From Bathymodiolus brooksi (Eukaryota > Mollusca > Bivalvia > Mytilida > Modiolidae): DNA of 64,000 nt. The notes beneath the pieces were generated by a model. That model was not told where the DNA came from and did not search any database. It saw only the letters and a list, made by a program, of their open reading frames with translations. Below are positions 12,545 to 22,545 of the stretch, one piece after another. Each line of letters opens with the position of its first letter. Positions within the stretch are counted from its first letter, which is position 1. Location: positions 105,969,906 to 106,033,905 of the forward strand of contig OY804577.1 in assembly GCA_963680875.1 (NCBI GenBank), read 5' to 3'. The translations under genes were made by a program, and so were the position numbers.

Positions 12545-12930
12545 TTTGTTTTACCTTTATTTGTACTGTCGATGTTTTGTTTTACCTTTATTTGTACTGT
12601 CGATGTTTTGTTTTACCTTTATTTGTACTGTCGATGTTTTGTTTTACCTTTATTTGTACTGTCGATGTTTTGTTTTACCTTTATTTGTACTGTCGATGTT
12701 TTGCTTTACCTTTATTTGTACTGTCGATGTTTTGTTTTACCTTTATTTGTACTGTCGATGTTTTGTTTTACCTTTATTTGTACTGTCGATGTTTTGTTTT
12801 ACCTTTATTTGTACTGTCGATGTTTTGTTTTACCTTTATTTGTACTGTCGATGTTTTGTTTTACCTTTATTTGTACTGTCGATGTTTTGCTTTACCTTTA
12901 TTTGAAATGTCTGTGTTTTGTTTTACCGTT
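12545..12930. repeat. 31-bp satellite, about 12 copies
   Basis: Unit TGTTTTGTTTTACCTTTATT then TGTACTGTCGA, nearly identical between copies; the last unit is diverged. The unit has no stop codon in any of the three plus frames, and 31 is not a multiple of 3, so all three frames stay open over about 400 bp. The open frames encode a repeating hydrophobic Cys/Phe/Leu peptide and are not supported as genes. Confidence 0.97.
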
Positions 12931-14740
12931 TATTTAAACTGTTAGCTTATCGACAAATATTTGGAAATGTACCATATTATTTCTTCCCTAATTTCCCACA
13001 TGTAATATGCATTCCTGTTACAATGGATGGCCAAGCAATGGTGCGTACATAAAATACTGTATCAAGTTAGATCAACAATTCACACAATGTGGTAAATACC
13101 ATGCACTTTACATACTTTGTTTTCATGATCTTTACCAGTGGACCTTCTTCCCCTTTTAAATATTTTTTGATTATATATTCAACATCACACTAAAAAGCAT
13201 CCGTTGTCAATTAACGCGATACCTTTTTCATCGGACCCAGTTTCGGAATTAGGACAAATGAGGCCCTGTGCTAGTTAAGTTATGAGGCCCTTACTTGGAC
13301 CCTGAATGTGGCACATTCCCATAGACTATCAACTCTATCATTATGTCTGGAATCACTCCGAAACAGAACGTCTTCAAATTTAAATTTGCACCACATCAGC
13401 AAGAATCCATCGTAAAAAAAATATTTTGGCAGGATGATGGGGCCCCCCTGGCCAACGGGGTCCTGTGCTTATGCACACCTAAGCACAAATCCGGCACTGA
13501 TCGGACCTAACAACAAAACGATTGAATTCGCTCAGGGTATCTTCAGTTGATACTTCGATTATCGTTAGCGCTTTAATCATTAATTTCCGACATTGGTATC
13601 CATGGGGTATTTGTTCGATCTACTTCAACATATAGTGAGTGCATATATCACTCTCTTTATCCTACTGCATCTTAAGGCAATGGGTAAAAAATAGAAGGGT
13701 TCTAAATACCCATTATTATTATTATTTCAACGTACAGTATGGAAACATTCCGAAAACAAACGAAATAAATTAAATGTCTGATTCATTTTTTCCATTGCTT
13801 ATTGAATGAATTCAAGTTCAGGATCTTAATACAGATAATCGTTAGATAAAGATTCTTCCTGACCCAATATTCTTGTATATGAAGCACTCGTGTCTTAAAA
13901 GCACCAAAAGCTACCAAGAGTGCTTGACCAATTCCGTTAGAGCGCATACCCAAATAAATCCAATTTTATATCCTAATGCTTGATCAACACTCAATTTGTA
14001 TCCCGTTGGCATCCGATAATTTGCGTGAAACTTTGTGATTGATTGCGTATTCCGAAAACATGTTTCGGGGCAAAAAGGTTCTCTGCTTGTGCATGCAGAC
14101 GTTCTGTAACCAATGACGGATCTCTGAAGAGGGCTAGGGGTTATTTTTCTAATTGGGAGAAGTTAGAAAGTCAGAGCCAGCGGTAGAATATATTGACATC
14201 AGCTTATTAATAAAGTTGCCTCGATTAAGGATAGAGATAATACAGAATAAATGTAGCGAAATTGATGTAAAATTCAATTTGCGCGAAGGTGATGAATTTT
14301 GTGTGGTTAATTGAAAAGCCAATTCTTTCTAGGTTACCTCAGTTAATTAAATGACTTTTACGCATCTTTGTTTGCATACGAATTTTATAGTGCAGAGTAA
14401 TATGTCAGATACAGATCTGAAGAAGAGAAGAAAAAAAAACACCATTGGTCTCCCTCGTATCCATATTTTACTATATACATAAAAAGATGTGAATGATTCT
14501 GATTTTCTAACAAGACATTGCAATTGAAAAGGTTCTAGATTTCAAATTAAACTCGGTTATAATCTTTCGCTTCTATGATTGAGGTAAGAATTGAGATGAG
14601 CTGGCAGATAACAGAAGTAAAAAAACGTTAGAGAAAACTGAAGGGGCAATCTAGAATGGACAATCCAGAGAGATAAGAAACACTGGGCACAAGAAACAGA
14701 ACGAGGACAGACAAAACAAAAATCACAACACAGAAAACCA
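12931..14740. other. spacer with a possible decayed repeat
   Basis: No gene is recognised. The stretch 13250-13500 is GC-richer, with GGGGCCCCCCTGGCC and ACAAATCCGGCACTG. It may be a decayed dispersed element but has no second copy in the window. Confidence 0.35.
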
Positions 14741-14742
14741 AA

Positions 14743-14872
14743 AATTGTTGAACAGGTTATACGATATAACCTGGTTTGGGTCAGTTTACGCTTAATAAAC
14801 CGCAAAGCGGTTTATGAAAAGAGTAAACTGACCTAAACCAGGTTATGCAAGTATAACCTGTTCAACAATTTC
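14743..14872. mobile_element. near-perfect hairpin (MITE-like palindrome)
   Basis: Left arm AAATTGTTGAACAGGTTATA at 14743 is mirrored by the right arm ending TATAACCTGTTCAACAATTT at about 14872. The centre is AAACCGC-AAA-GCGGTTT at 14798-14812. Arms are about 61-66 bp with a few mismatches and a 3-nt loop. A further ACCCAGGTTATCGAGTATAA at about 15001 matches the arm in inverted orientation, so the palindrome may be one end of a larger non-autonomous DNA element. It does not encode protein. Confidence 0.75.
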
Positions 14873-15205
14873 AAATATTCCTTGTAATTAAATCTTTACA
14901 ACAAAATTTAATGATTCCTCGATTTTAATTACGATTATTTCATGTGACTATTTGAATTTGTCTTTGGCGGATGAACACGTTGGTGACGTCACAATACCAA
15001 CCCAGGTTATCGAGTATAACCAAAATATTCTCCAGGCGGATTAACCAATCAGATTGAAATATTCAAATAAAATTAAATTATATAAAAATATCACAATGAT
15101 CGTTAGAGTGGATAACAGGATAATTATAATGAAGAAATAGCTAACTTTTTACGAGGTTCCTTGATATCAGATATGCAGAAACACACATCTTAATATTAAC
15201 TTTCA

Positions 15206-15385
15206 GTTCGAATCCCGCTCATGCTAGGTGTGCTCTGTACAACATTGTGTGATAGAGTTTGTCAGTGTCTTGCGACAGGTCGGTGGTTTTCTCCGGGTAC
15301 TCCAGTTTCCTTCACCATAAAATTGACCACCACGATACAACTTATTTATTGTTGTAAGTGGCGTTAAACATCCTAACCCTAACCT
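15206..15385 (+). mobile_element. SINE, second family, 5'-truncated
   Basis: Begins with GTTCGAATCCC, a good pol III box B; no box A is seen before it. It continues GACAGGTCGGTGGTTTTCTC, CGGGTACTCCAGTTTCC, ACCATAAAATTGACC and CACCACGATACAACTT, and ends GTGGCGTTAAACATCC followed by TAACCCTAACC. The end is the tail shared with the copies at 23886, 35938 and 63385. The tail's CCTAACC repeats are part of the SINE and are not telomeric. Confidence 0.75.
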
Positions 15386-16018
15386 TCGATGTTAAATTCC
15401 AAAATAATCAGTAATATTTACCACCATATCTATTAATATCGTAATTTCAGAAAACGACAAATAATGCAAACAAAACTTATTTCTTAAAAACAATGAGGTA
15501 AAATTATGTTCCATACGACAAGTGACACTGATATATTATTCACGCATGAATGGCCGGAAGTGAGTTAAAGGACTTGACGAGTTACGTTTCATGACGTGTA
15601 TTTCATTTTCTTCACACTCGAAATGATATAAATGTTGGCATTTTACCTGTATTATTATATTTATAGTCCTTTGATGTCAATGTAGCAATGTTTAATCGTG
15701 TGTTGTTTTTTATTTAATGATTTTACAGACAATTATAATAACATGGAGAATTGCACGTGAAAATGACAAGAAACTAATACATTTTGACATTTTACATAAT
15801 ATTATCTTGTCCTCGTATGACTTATTGGTCAGAGTAATTTGCCAGTTTATCATAAAATTAACATTTGTAGTTATTATGATAAGTAGAAATCATTATCCTT
15901 TGTGTAGTAAATCTATTGAATTGTTTTTATTTATACATGGAACTAGACAAGCGATGCCTAATTACCGAAGGACACATTTGTTTAACTAGATTAACACGAC
16001 GGGTGTCACTAGTGAAGC
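15386..16018. other. spacer
   Basis: AT-rich with a 90-codon plus-strand frame (15717-15989) that has no recognisable domain and normal AT composition. Nothing is supported here. Confidence 0.4.
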
Positions 16019-16215
16019 AGGAACTACCTACCCTTCCGGAGCACCTGAGTTGTGCTCCGTTTTTTAGTGGGGTTCCTGTTACTCGATCTTTCATTTTATG
16101 TGTAATGTTTTGTAGATCGTTGTTTGTCCTTTTTCTTTTGGCCATTATGTTGTCTGTTCTTCTTCGATTTACGGATTCTGATGACCCCTGTGGTATCTTC
16201 AAGCTCTTCTTATAA
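16019..16215 (+). mobile_element. family A dispersed repeat, near full length
   Basis: Reads GGAACTACCTACCCTTCCGG, AGCACCTGAGTTGTGCTCCG, TTTTTAGTGGGGTTCCTGTT, ACTCGATCTTTCATTTTATG, TTTTGTAGATCGTTGTTTGT, CTTTTGGCCATTATG, CTTCGATTTACGGATTCTGA and GGTATCTTCAAGCTCTTC. At least eight more copies lie in the window. From memory it resembles a repeat abundant in mussel genomes; that needs a search. It has no coding capacity. Confidence 0.75.
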
Positions 16216-16239
16216 AGTTTTGAATTATAATACAATAAA

Positions 16240-16440
16240 TTGGAAAATTACCATACTGTCAGAACAGTTCCAACACTCAAATAGAAAAATCGTTGAAAAA
16301 GGCAAAATCGTTACACTTAATATACATATACACAACCGTTCACTTTCCTGACAAACCGCGCTTGGTACAGGCACTTCATTAAATAGTGGCGGGGTTAAAC
16401 TAGTTCTATGGACACAAGCCTAGCAGCTTATTGACATGAT
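16240..16440 (+). mobile_element. core-family repeat with a single 47-bp-type unit
   Basis: A diverged unit, TACCATACTGTCAGAACAG and TTCCAACACTCAAATAG, precedes AAAAATCGTTGAAAAAGGC, CTTGGTACAGGCACTTC, AATAGTGGCGGGGTTAAACT and AGTTCTATGG. It lies 25 bp after a family A copy. Confidence 0.72.
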
Positions 16441-16939
16441 GCGGTCATATGACTTTATTGAATGATGCTGATACCTTTGATTTGAAGCATTCACAATATA
16501 TAAGTAAATTCTAATTTTCACTTCATCAATTATTTTGTTTTTATTAATGTTAATAATTCTTTACTCATATTTTTGTTTATCAATGTCAATATTTTGGCAT
16601 GTATGTTTCCACCTCTGCACTTATGTTCGTTTAAAGACCTATTTACTTAAGAAATTTTCTTTGAGTTCTAAGTGTTCTATATTTTTATTCATTTTATGAT
16701 TTCACAGTATTATGCAAAATCACTTTGTCTGTAAACATAATGTAGTCATAAAAAACTTGAGGGCTATAAACCAAAAGTATAATGTTTGTCTAGGTATTAC
16801 ATATAACAAAATCAATTGTAAAAGTACATAATCGTCATTTCCGCAATTCTATGTAGCCATTATCAATGTGTGTTTTTCCCTCCTCCGCCTGTAAACATGT
16901 GCAAGTTTCAAAGTTGAAACCAAACCGAGATTGGCAGCA
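16441..16939. other. spacer
   Basis: AT-rich, with no feature recognised. Confidence 0.4.
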
Positions 16940-17263
16940 TTAGCAGGGCGTGTAGCATCTGACCGCTACACATGACCCATAATGGAACCCGGTGGATCTA
17001 GGTTCTCCATTGCGGGCTTCAGCTCTTAAAAGGGCTTTAACTGGTTGTGCCGGACGATATAAATTCATTTCGCTCCCAAAAACAGAATGAAGATGAACCG
17101 CACGTGTATTGAGAATGCCTTGCTCCTTAGCACGTAAAAGACAATGTAAAGAAGCTCTAAATGGGCAATTACTTTGATGGGATTGGTTGACGCCTGCACG
17201 GTGTAAGGATACTCCATCCAATGTCTCCCGTGCTACTTGTGAAAAGTAACTGTATATGGCCAT
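16940..17263 (-). CDS. unassigned open frame in a GC-richer island
   Basis: A 107-codon minus-strand frame reading MAIYSYFSQVARETLDG... in a segment clearly richer in G and C than its surroundings. I recognise no domain, transmembrane segment or signal peptide. Sequence such as LHSVFGSEMNLYRPAQP and RAEARNGEPRSTGFHYG is not low-complexity, so the island could be an exon, a pseudogene or a mobile-element fragment. No splice-site pair could be assigned. This is a weak candidate only. Confidence 0.15.
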   Translation of the reverse strand: MAIYSYFSQVARETLDGVSLHRAGVNQSHQSNCPFRASLHCLLRAKEQGILNTRAVHLHSVFGSEMNLYRPAQPVKALLRAEARNGEPRSTGFHYGSCVAVRCYTPC

Positions 17264-17520
17264 ATAACTATTGTAGTGGAATCTTTGTCGTAATCACGTA
17301 TTGTTTATAAACTCGTTCTTGTCATTGTTATAATTGAAATAATTTTCACTGGGTGTCAAGCAACAATAAGTCAGTTAACCAATCAAACCATTGAGTATAT
17401 CGCTTCTTAAACGGCCATCACATAATCCCACAAAATAAAAATTACATTGGGTCAACAACGTAGACAATGTTTTTATAATTGATTTATTCATTTTTCTTCG
17501 ATATACAGAATGAGTTCTTG
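17264..17520. other. spacer
   Basis: AT-rich, with nothing recognised. Confidence 0.35.
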
Positions 17521-17524
17521 TAGT

Positions 17525-17700
17525 TAGTGTGCACGACGCGTTTCTGGACTAACCGAATCATCGACAGATTGGAAAGCCAAATAATTTAAAGTTATGGGAG
17601 CAATAAAACCAGAGGGACTGAACAGGATATACAAAATCAACTAAGGTCACCTATGTCTGAGGGAGGAGAACCTGATTTTTTTATATCAATAATTACATTA
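17525..17700 (+). mobile_element. family C dispersed repeat copy 1
   Basis: Reads GTGCACGACGCGTTTCTGG, ATTGGAAAGCCAAATAATTT, TGGGAGCAATAAAACCAGA, ACAAAATCAACTAAGGTCAC, TATGTCTGAGGGAGGAGAAC and ATTATTTAGGAACTGTAA. Further copies are at 18505, 24836, 32305 and 50040. A 67-codon minus-strand frame follows at 17702-17905 and has no recognisable domain. Confidence 0.75.
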
Positions 17701-18500
17701 TTTAGGAACTGTAACAAAGACAAAGTCCGTCATAGCCACATAGAAGACAATCATTTCCCCGCCTGAGCCTCGCATTGAGTCTAATATAACCATCTGGAGA
17801 ACAATCAATTGAATAATAGTTGAGATCAAAGGGAATTGATCTGAATTCATTATATAACGTATGTAGAAAAATACCGTAGCATTGACTACCTTTGTTAAAT
17901 TTCAATAGGTGTTACGTGGAAACATGCCATCAAAGGTCGACTTGAGTCAGTACGTGTCAACAGAATGCAATTGATCGCACCAAGAGGTTCAATTTTGCAA
18001 ACAAACCTCTATGCAAACACTAAAGTCTGCAAGCCATATCAGGTGTATTTTTTTTAACCGAAGGTCATATTCGATCACCTTATTTAAAACACCCGAATAA
18101 AACGCATTTTATAGCTAAGTATATTGTGATAGAGTGTTTATTCACAATACAGAGAGTTACAACTTAATATTAAAAAAACAGCGATTCTCAAGTGATAAAG
18201 GTGGGATCTATTGAAAGCATTCAATTATGTAATTATAGCTCATAGTTAAGTAGATTGTATTGCACAAGAATCTCTATTGCATAATGAGGTTAATTGGAAT
18301 GTTATAATAATATGCTAGACCTACAGACGTTTTAGGTTCGATATTGAAAATTTAATCTTTAAAGTCCAAGGTTTTGCATTTATTTTTAATGAAAATAATA
18401 TAAGAGATCATATTGATTTAATTTTGTTTGTTTGAAATTTTGTCTCGAATGTCGCACAGTGTAATTGCCACCCTTCGTGACGTAAATCATTAGTAAAAAC
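17701..18500. other. spacer
   Basis: Contains the unassigned 67-codon minus-strand frame (17702-17905, with SIDCSPDGYIRLNARL). Otherwise AT-rich with nothing recognised. Confidence 0.35.
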
Positions 18501-18504
18501 ATAC

Positions 18505-18850
18505 ATATCTAATTTAGCGCATACGACGCGTTTCTGGAATAACCGTCCTGTTACGCGATCTTTGGTTTTGTGTGTGTGCTTTGTAGATCGTTGTTTGTCC
18601 TTTTGTCCTTTTTCATTTGGCAATTGTGTTGTTTGTTCTTCTTCGATATACGGATTCTGATTGCCCCTTTGGTATCTTCAAACTCTTCTTCATCGAGTAC
18701 GTTCATAGTCAAAGAAAGGAAAGGCACAATTTATGTCTTTGGGAGAAAGAACCTAAACAGAATAGCAAAAATCAACTATGGTTAGCCATGCCTGTGGGGA
18801 GGAGAACCAGAGTTTTATTAATAATTACCTTATTTAGAAACTGTAAATTG
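18505..18850 (+). mobile_element. family C copy 2, interrupted by family A
   Basis: The left part, TTTAGCGCATACGACGCGTT then TCTGGAATAACC, breaks off at about 18545. The right part, resuming TCATCGAGTACGTTCATAGT, continues to CAAAAATCAACTATGG, GGGGAGGAGAACCAGAG and CCTTATTTAGAAACTGTAAA. Intact copies join these two parts directly, so the intervening family A sequence inserted after the C copy. Confidence 0.75.
18546..18690 (+). mobile_element. family A repeat nested in family C
   Basis: Starts GTCCTGTTACGCGATCTTTG, continues TTTGTAGATCGTTGTTTGTC, TCTTCTTCGATATACGG and GGTATCTTCAAACTCTTCTT. Both sides are family C sequence. No clear target-site duplication is visible; the end CTTCTT overlaps the C sequence CTTCATC by microhomology. 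Confidence 0.78.
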
Positions 18851-18984
18851 GCATGGCTGTGAGATGAAGTCAGAATTTGTAGGAGCAATTGCAAGATCAT
18901 CCTGTAGTGTGACTGTACACAGTCATAATAATAATGTTTTGTCAACTTGTATGTACACTACATTACGGTTGTCACATGAAGATC

Positions 18985-19115
18985 AAGAACTGCTTATTTT
19001 CCCTGAGCCTCCTGTGTTCATCCACGGTCTTTAGTGGTGTTCGTGTTGTTCCATCTTTAGTTTTCTGTGTACTGTTTTGTAGATCATTGATTGTAATACA
19101 CTTGCTTGGCGGCAT
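18985..19115 (+). mobile_element. family A repeat, 3'-truncated
   Basis: Reads AACTGCTTATTTTCCCTGAG, CTTTAGTGGTGTTCGTGTTG, TTCCATCTTTAGTTTTCTG and TTTTGTAGATCATTGATTGT, then leaves the consensus. It is followed within about 20 bp by a core-family copy on the minus strand. Confidence 0.65.
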
Positions 19116-19129
19116 CATTTCACTAAAAG

Positions 19130-19300
19130 GGAGGGTTTGTTCCTGTAAAAGTAGTTTAATTCCATCATTATGTGCTTGTATCAAGCCATGTCAGTGACCG
19201 TACATGCATATGTCTGCAAGGGGGTACCGATTTAACCTTTGTTTATACGATGGTCTATTAGATGTAGTATTTTTTCTCTTTTGTTTTATTTTACTGTTCT
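19130..19300 (-). mobile_element. core-family repeat, diverged
   Basis: Plus-direction motifs AAAAGTAGTTTAATTCCATC, TTGTATCAAGCCATGTCAGT, GACCGTACATGCATATG and TTTATACGATGG, then TAGTATTTTTTCTCTTTTG. They follow the order of the copy at 2925-3100 with many substitutions. Confidence 0.5.
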
Positions 19301-20200
19301 TGTCTTATTAGCCGTATTTTTGATATTTGAGCTTTAACAATGTACCTTTGTTTTGGCTTAGTTTAAGTATGACCTACAACATTCCCAAGTCGACATAAAC
19401 ATGGAAAGGTAAAGTAATAATGAAACAAATGATTACTATTACACAAAGAAAGGGAAATAAACCACAACTATTGTCCTATAGCACAGTTTTGTGCTTGAAC
19501 AGCACCGATTCGATCTAATTAACTGTTAAAAATCAAATTTAAAACGTAAGCAAGATATACTTTCTTTACTATCATTATATTATTCATGTGTTGTAAGTTT
19601 AATGAATCACAGCTTTTCCAACCTTCAAAAATCTGGTTTGCCTCTCCATTTTATCTTTTGAAAACACTTGGATCATGTTATGAGCTTTATTTATTATGTT
19701 TTGATGAATCTTCCTCTAAAAGTCAAGGGCAACCAGAATGTTTGAATCTAAAGAAGATACCAGAGAGACATTCACAGTGTGAAATGCAACGATGTTACGT
19801 AATTAAGTTACCAACAGATGAATGGAGAACCGCGGGAAAAATTACAACGGCGCGGAGGTAATTCAGTTCTCAAATCACTGCGGTGCCGAAGCCTACGATA
19901 ATACAAAATTAAAAACTTCAAAGAGCATCGTGATGACCTTTCGTTGGAGTCATTGATGCAGGCTGCACACTTTTTCCATAACGTTTTGCAGTCAAAAGAG
20001 TAATAGTCTTTCAATTAGATAATCATCTTCTTCATGCCAGTCAATTGCTCCCAAATGAAAAGTTGTAGATAACATCTTCATGAAAATTTCCACAAGCGTA
20101 AATGTAATAGAAGTCTTCAAAAACTTTTCATCTTGCGTTTTAACAATATAATGATTTTAACAGGTTGTGTTGTAAAAATGAACTCCAACCATTTCAAGCG
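19301..20200. other. spacer
   Basis: AT-rich. The 91-codon plus frame at 19586-19861 shows no domain. Nothing is supported. Confidence 0.4.
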
Positions 20201-20204
20201 AACT

Positions 20205-20530
20205 TAGCTTCTGTAATGTAACAATATGACCTATTGATACATAAATTACATTTATAATGTTCTGTTTAAAATTGTTAATTGTTTTAGAGTTATATCTATC
20301 ATTATTTTTTTTTAAAGATCTGCTAAAATCTAAATATGCAAAGAGTTGTGACCTGTTGATGGATAACATATTATAATGTTCTCTTTCAAATTGTCAATTG
20401 TTTTAGAACTTTCTCTATTATTATTTTTTTCAGATCTGGTAAAATCTAAATATTCAAAGGGTTGTGACCTATGGATACATATAACATTTATAATGTTCTG
20501 TTTCAAAATTGTGAATTGTTTTAGATGTAT
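20205..20530. repeat. tandem repeat, about 118 bp, 2.7 copies
   Basis: TTATAATGTTCT recurs at 20252, 20371 and 20488, each followed by a TTGTTTTAGA element, an AT-rich run, GATCTGCTAAAATCTAAATA or GATCTGGTAAAATCTAAATA, and AGTTGTGACCT or GGTTGTGACCT. Copies are about 85-90 percent alike by eye. Confidence 0.85.
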
Positions 20531-20724
20531 TATTTTGAACTGTTAAATACAAATATTTCAAAACGCTCTGCCGAAGTTGACTTGTAGAACCCGTTCGAGA
20601 TATGGAGAAAACGCTCAGTTCTAATCTTATTCGTCGAAAATGAGTTCTCTACATTTGAAAACAAGGCTTTTACAACCCAGATCTTTTAAATTTGGCAGAT
20701 AGAACACCCGAAATGTGTTCATAG

Positions 20725-20870
20725 TAATTCCGCCCATACTGTGTTGTTTGTTTTGTTTGTATTTGTCTAATTTCTTGTTTACCCAATGTTGCTAGTTTCT
20801 CTGGATTGTCTATTCTTGATTGCCACTTCGGTTTCTCTAACGTTTATTTAACTATGTAATGTTCATGATG
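20725..20870 (+). mobile_element. diverged family A-like repeat (subtype 2)
   Basis: TTTGTTTGTATTTGTCTAAT, CCCAATGTTGCTAGTTTCTC and TCTTGATTGCCACTTCGG resemble the copies at 22376 and 26780. The whole group resembles the second half of family A. Confidence 0.4.
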
Positions 20871-21388
20871 CCACTAATAAAAATTTTGAAAAAACAAAGT
20901 ACTAGGGACCTGTTCCATTTATTTTCAGTGGTGTATTAGTGTATTCGATTGTGCGTCAATTCACATAACATAAACAAACGTTCTGACCAATCCTTTCCAC
21001 AATGCCATAAATAGCGGTAGGCAAAACATGTAGGAGAGCTCATTTCTTCCGTTTTGATGCGTTTTCTATGTAAGACAAGCCATAAAGACAGCTGCGCGTG
21101 ACCTTGTCTTACATGGCATTGTGAGCCAATCAAATCGGTTGAGTATAATCAACGGGAAACTACGATAGTGTCGGATTGAAAGCCATATTTACAACAATAC
21201 ACAAAAATAATTAAAACGCCTACCTTGCAAACTTATTTTAGTTATATTTTATCAAAATTGAAACGTACACGAAACCAAATGACGTCTGATCTTTACGTTT
21301 TAAACTGGAAGTCTTCATATGAAGTTATGTTGTTAATGTACCAAAGACGTCAACAACATTTCGCGGAATTTTAATTTGTGTGATTTTC
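20871..21388. other. spacer
   Basis: No gene is recognised. Short inverted ACAATGCCAT and ATGGCATTGT lie near 21000 and 21115, but no full element could be delimited. Confidence 0.3.
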
Positions 21389-21389
21389 A

Positions 21390-21951
21390 TACGCCCGTCT
21401 TTAAGGCGGGACGTATTATGGTATACCAATGTCCGACTGTCCGTCCGTCCGTCCGTTTCATATGTCGCGCTCTAATTTAAGAACCCCTTGGCCAATTCAC
21501 TTCAAATTTCACAGAGTTATTGGAATTGATAGTCTTACGGTCTGGAAACTTTATGGTGAAATTTCAAATTTTCATTCTAGAGTTATGGGACTTTATTCAT
21601 CAAATTGTAGGCGATTTTTCATATGTCGCGCTGTAAATTGGGAACCCCATGGCCAATTCACTTCAAACTTCGCATAGTTATTGGAATTGATAGTCTTATG
21701 GTCTGTATACTTTTTGGTGAAATTTCAATTTTTAATTCCAGAGTTATGGGACTTTATTCATCAAATTGTAGGTGATTGTTCGTATGTCGCGCTGTAAATT
21801 GAGAACCCCTTGGCCAATTCACTTCAAACTTCGCACAGTTATTGGAATTGATAGTCTTACGGTCTGTATACTTTTTGGTGAAATTTAGATTTTTCAAGAG
21901 TTATGGGAAAGAAAGTCTTTACAAATATTGTATGAATGTCGACGGGCGTAT
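21390..21951. mobile_element. non-autonomous element with 11-bp terminal inverted repeats
   Basis: Bounded by ATACGCCCGTC (21390-21400) and its exact reverse complement GACGGGCGTAT (21941-21951). The interior holds CCGTCCGTCCGTCCGT and three tandem copies of about 161 bp. There is no transposase. The termini are read directly; the class is not determined, and no convincing target-site duplication is seen. Confidence 0.65.
21459..21940. repeat. three tandem 161-bp units inside the element
   Basis: Units start at 21459, 21620 and 21781 with CATATGTCGCGCT or CGTATGTCGCGCT. Each continues GGCCAATTCACTTCAAA, TTATTGGAATTGATAGTCTT and AGAGTTATGGGACTTTATTC; the third unit is truncated. Open frames across them are not supported as genes. 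Confidence 0.9.
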
Positions 21952-22183
21952 CATGCGCTCTTGGCGCAGCTGTTTATTAGACCAGGGAATGCAAGAATAC
22001 ATTTTTATGTTCAGTATTGCATTGAAGAATTATAATGATGAAACGGTTCTTTTCAGGAGTTCATGCATGTGTGCACGGGGTCGATGCACTCACAAACTTT
22101 ACATATGCGTCCTTCTCTCCTAGCATGTGATGATCTAGTTTCGGGGCTGAAATGTAAACATTGTTAAAAACGGAAGAAATAGA

Positions 22184-22342
22184 TTCTTACACTCGTCTCT
22201 ATTGAAGATCTGGGATTTCTTCCACTCGTGTGAGAAATTCTACGTCTTTTCACTCGTTCCGCTACGCTCCACTCGTGAAAAGACTGAATTTCTCACACTC
22301 GTGAAAGAAATCCCAGATCTTCAATAGAGACTCGTGTAAGAA
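22184..22342. mobile_element. long palindrome (foldback or MITE)
   Basis: Left arm 22184-22257 and right arm 22271-22342 are inverted copies, including TCTATTGAAGATCTGGGATT and its mirror AATCCCAGATCTTCAATAGA, around a short spacer CCGCTACGCTCC. Six ACTCGT hexamers occur at 22191, 22224, 22252, 22271, 22297 and 22330. All six are in the same orientation, although the flanks are inverted. No coding capacity. Confidence 0.85.
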
Positions 22343-22375
22343 CCTATTAGTCTTATTTACGCTATACGTATTTGT

Positions 22376-22545
22376 TTGCACATAGTGGTGTCAAACACAT
22401 ATTGTGTTATGTTTTTGCTTTGTTTGTCTTCGTATTGTGTATCTTATGTTGCCAGTATATCTGGAGTGTCCAGTTTTGTTTGCCACATTCGGTATTCTCG
22501 TTGTTTTAGCTATTATAAAGCAGGAAAATATGTACATGACCATGC
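22376..22545 (+). mobile_element. family A-like repeat, subtype 2
   Basis: TTTGCTTTGTTTGTCTTCGT, TTATGTTGCCAGTATATCTG, GAGTGTCCAGTTTTGTTTGC and CACATTCGGTATTCTCGTTG match the order in 20725 and 26780. The 61-codon frame within it is incidental. Confidence 0.45.

Noticed and set aside
15370..15385. Telomere-like CCTAACCCTAACC
   Set aside because: It is the terminal part of a SINE tail, seen inverted at 23886 and 63385. No longer telomeric run is present.
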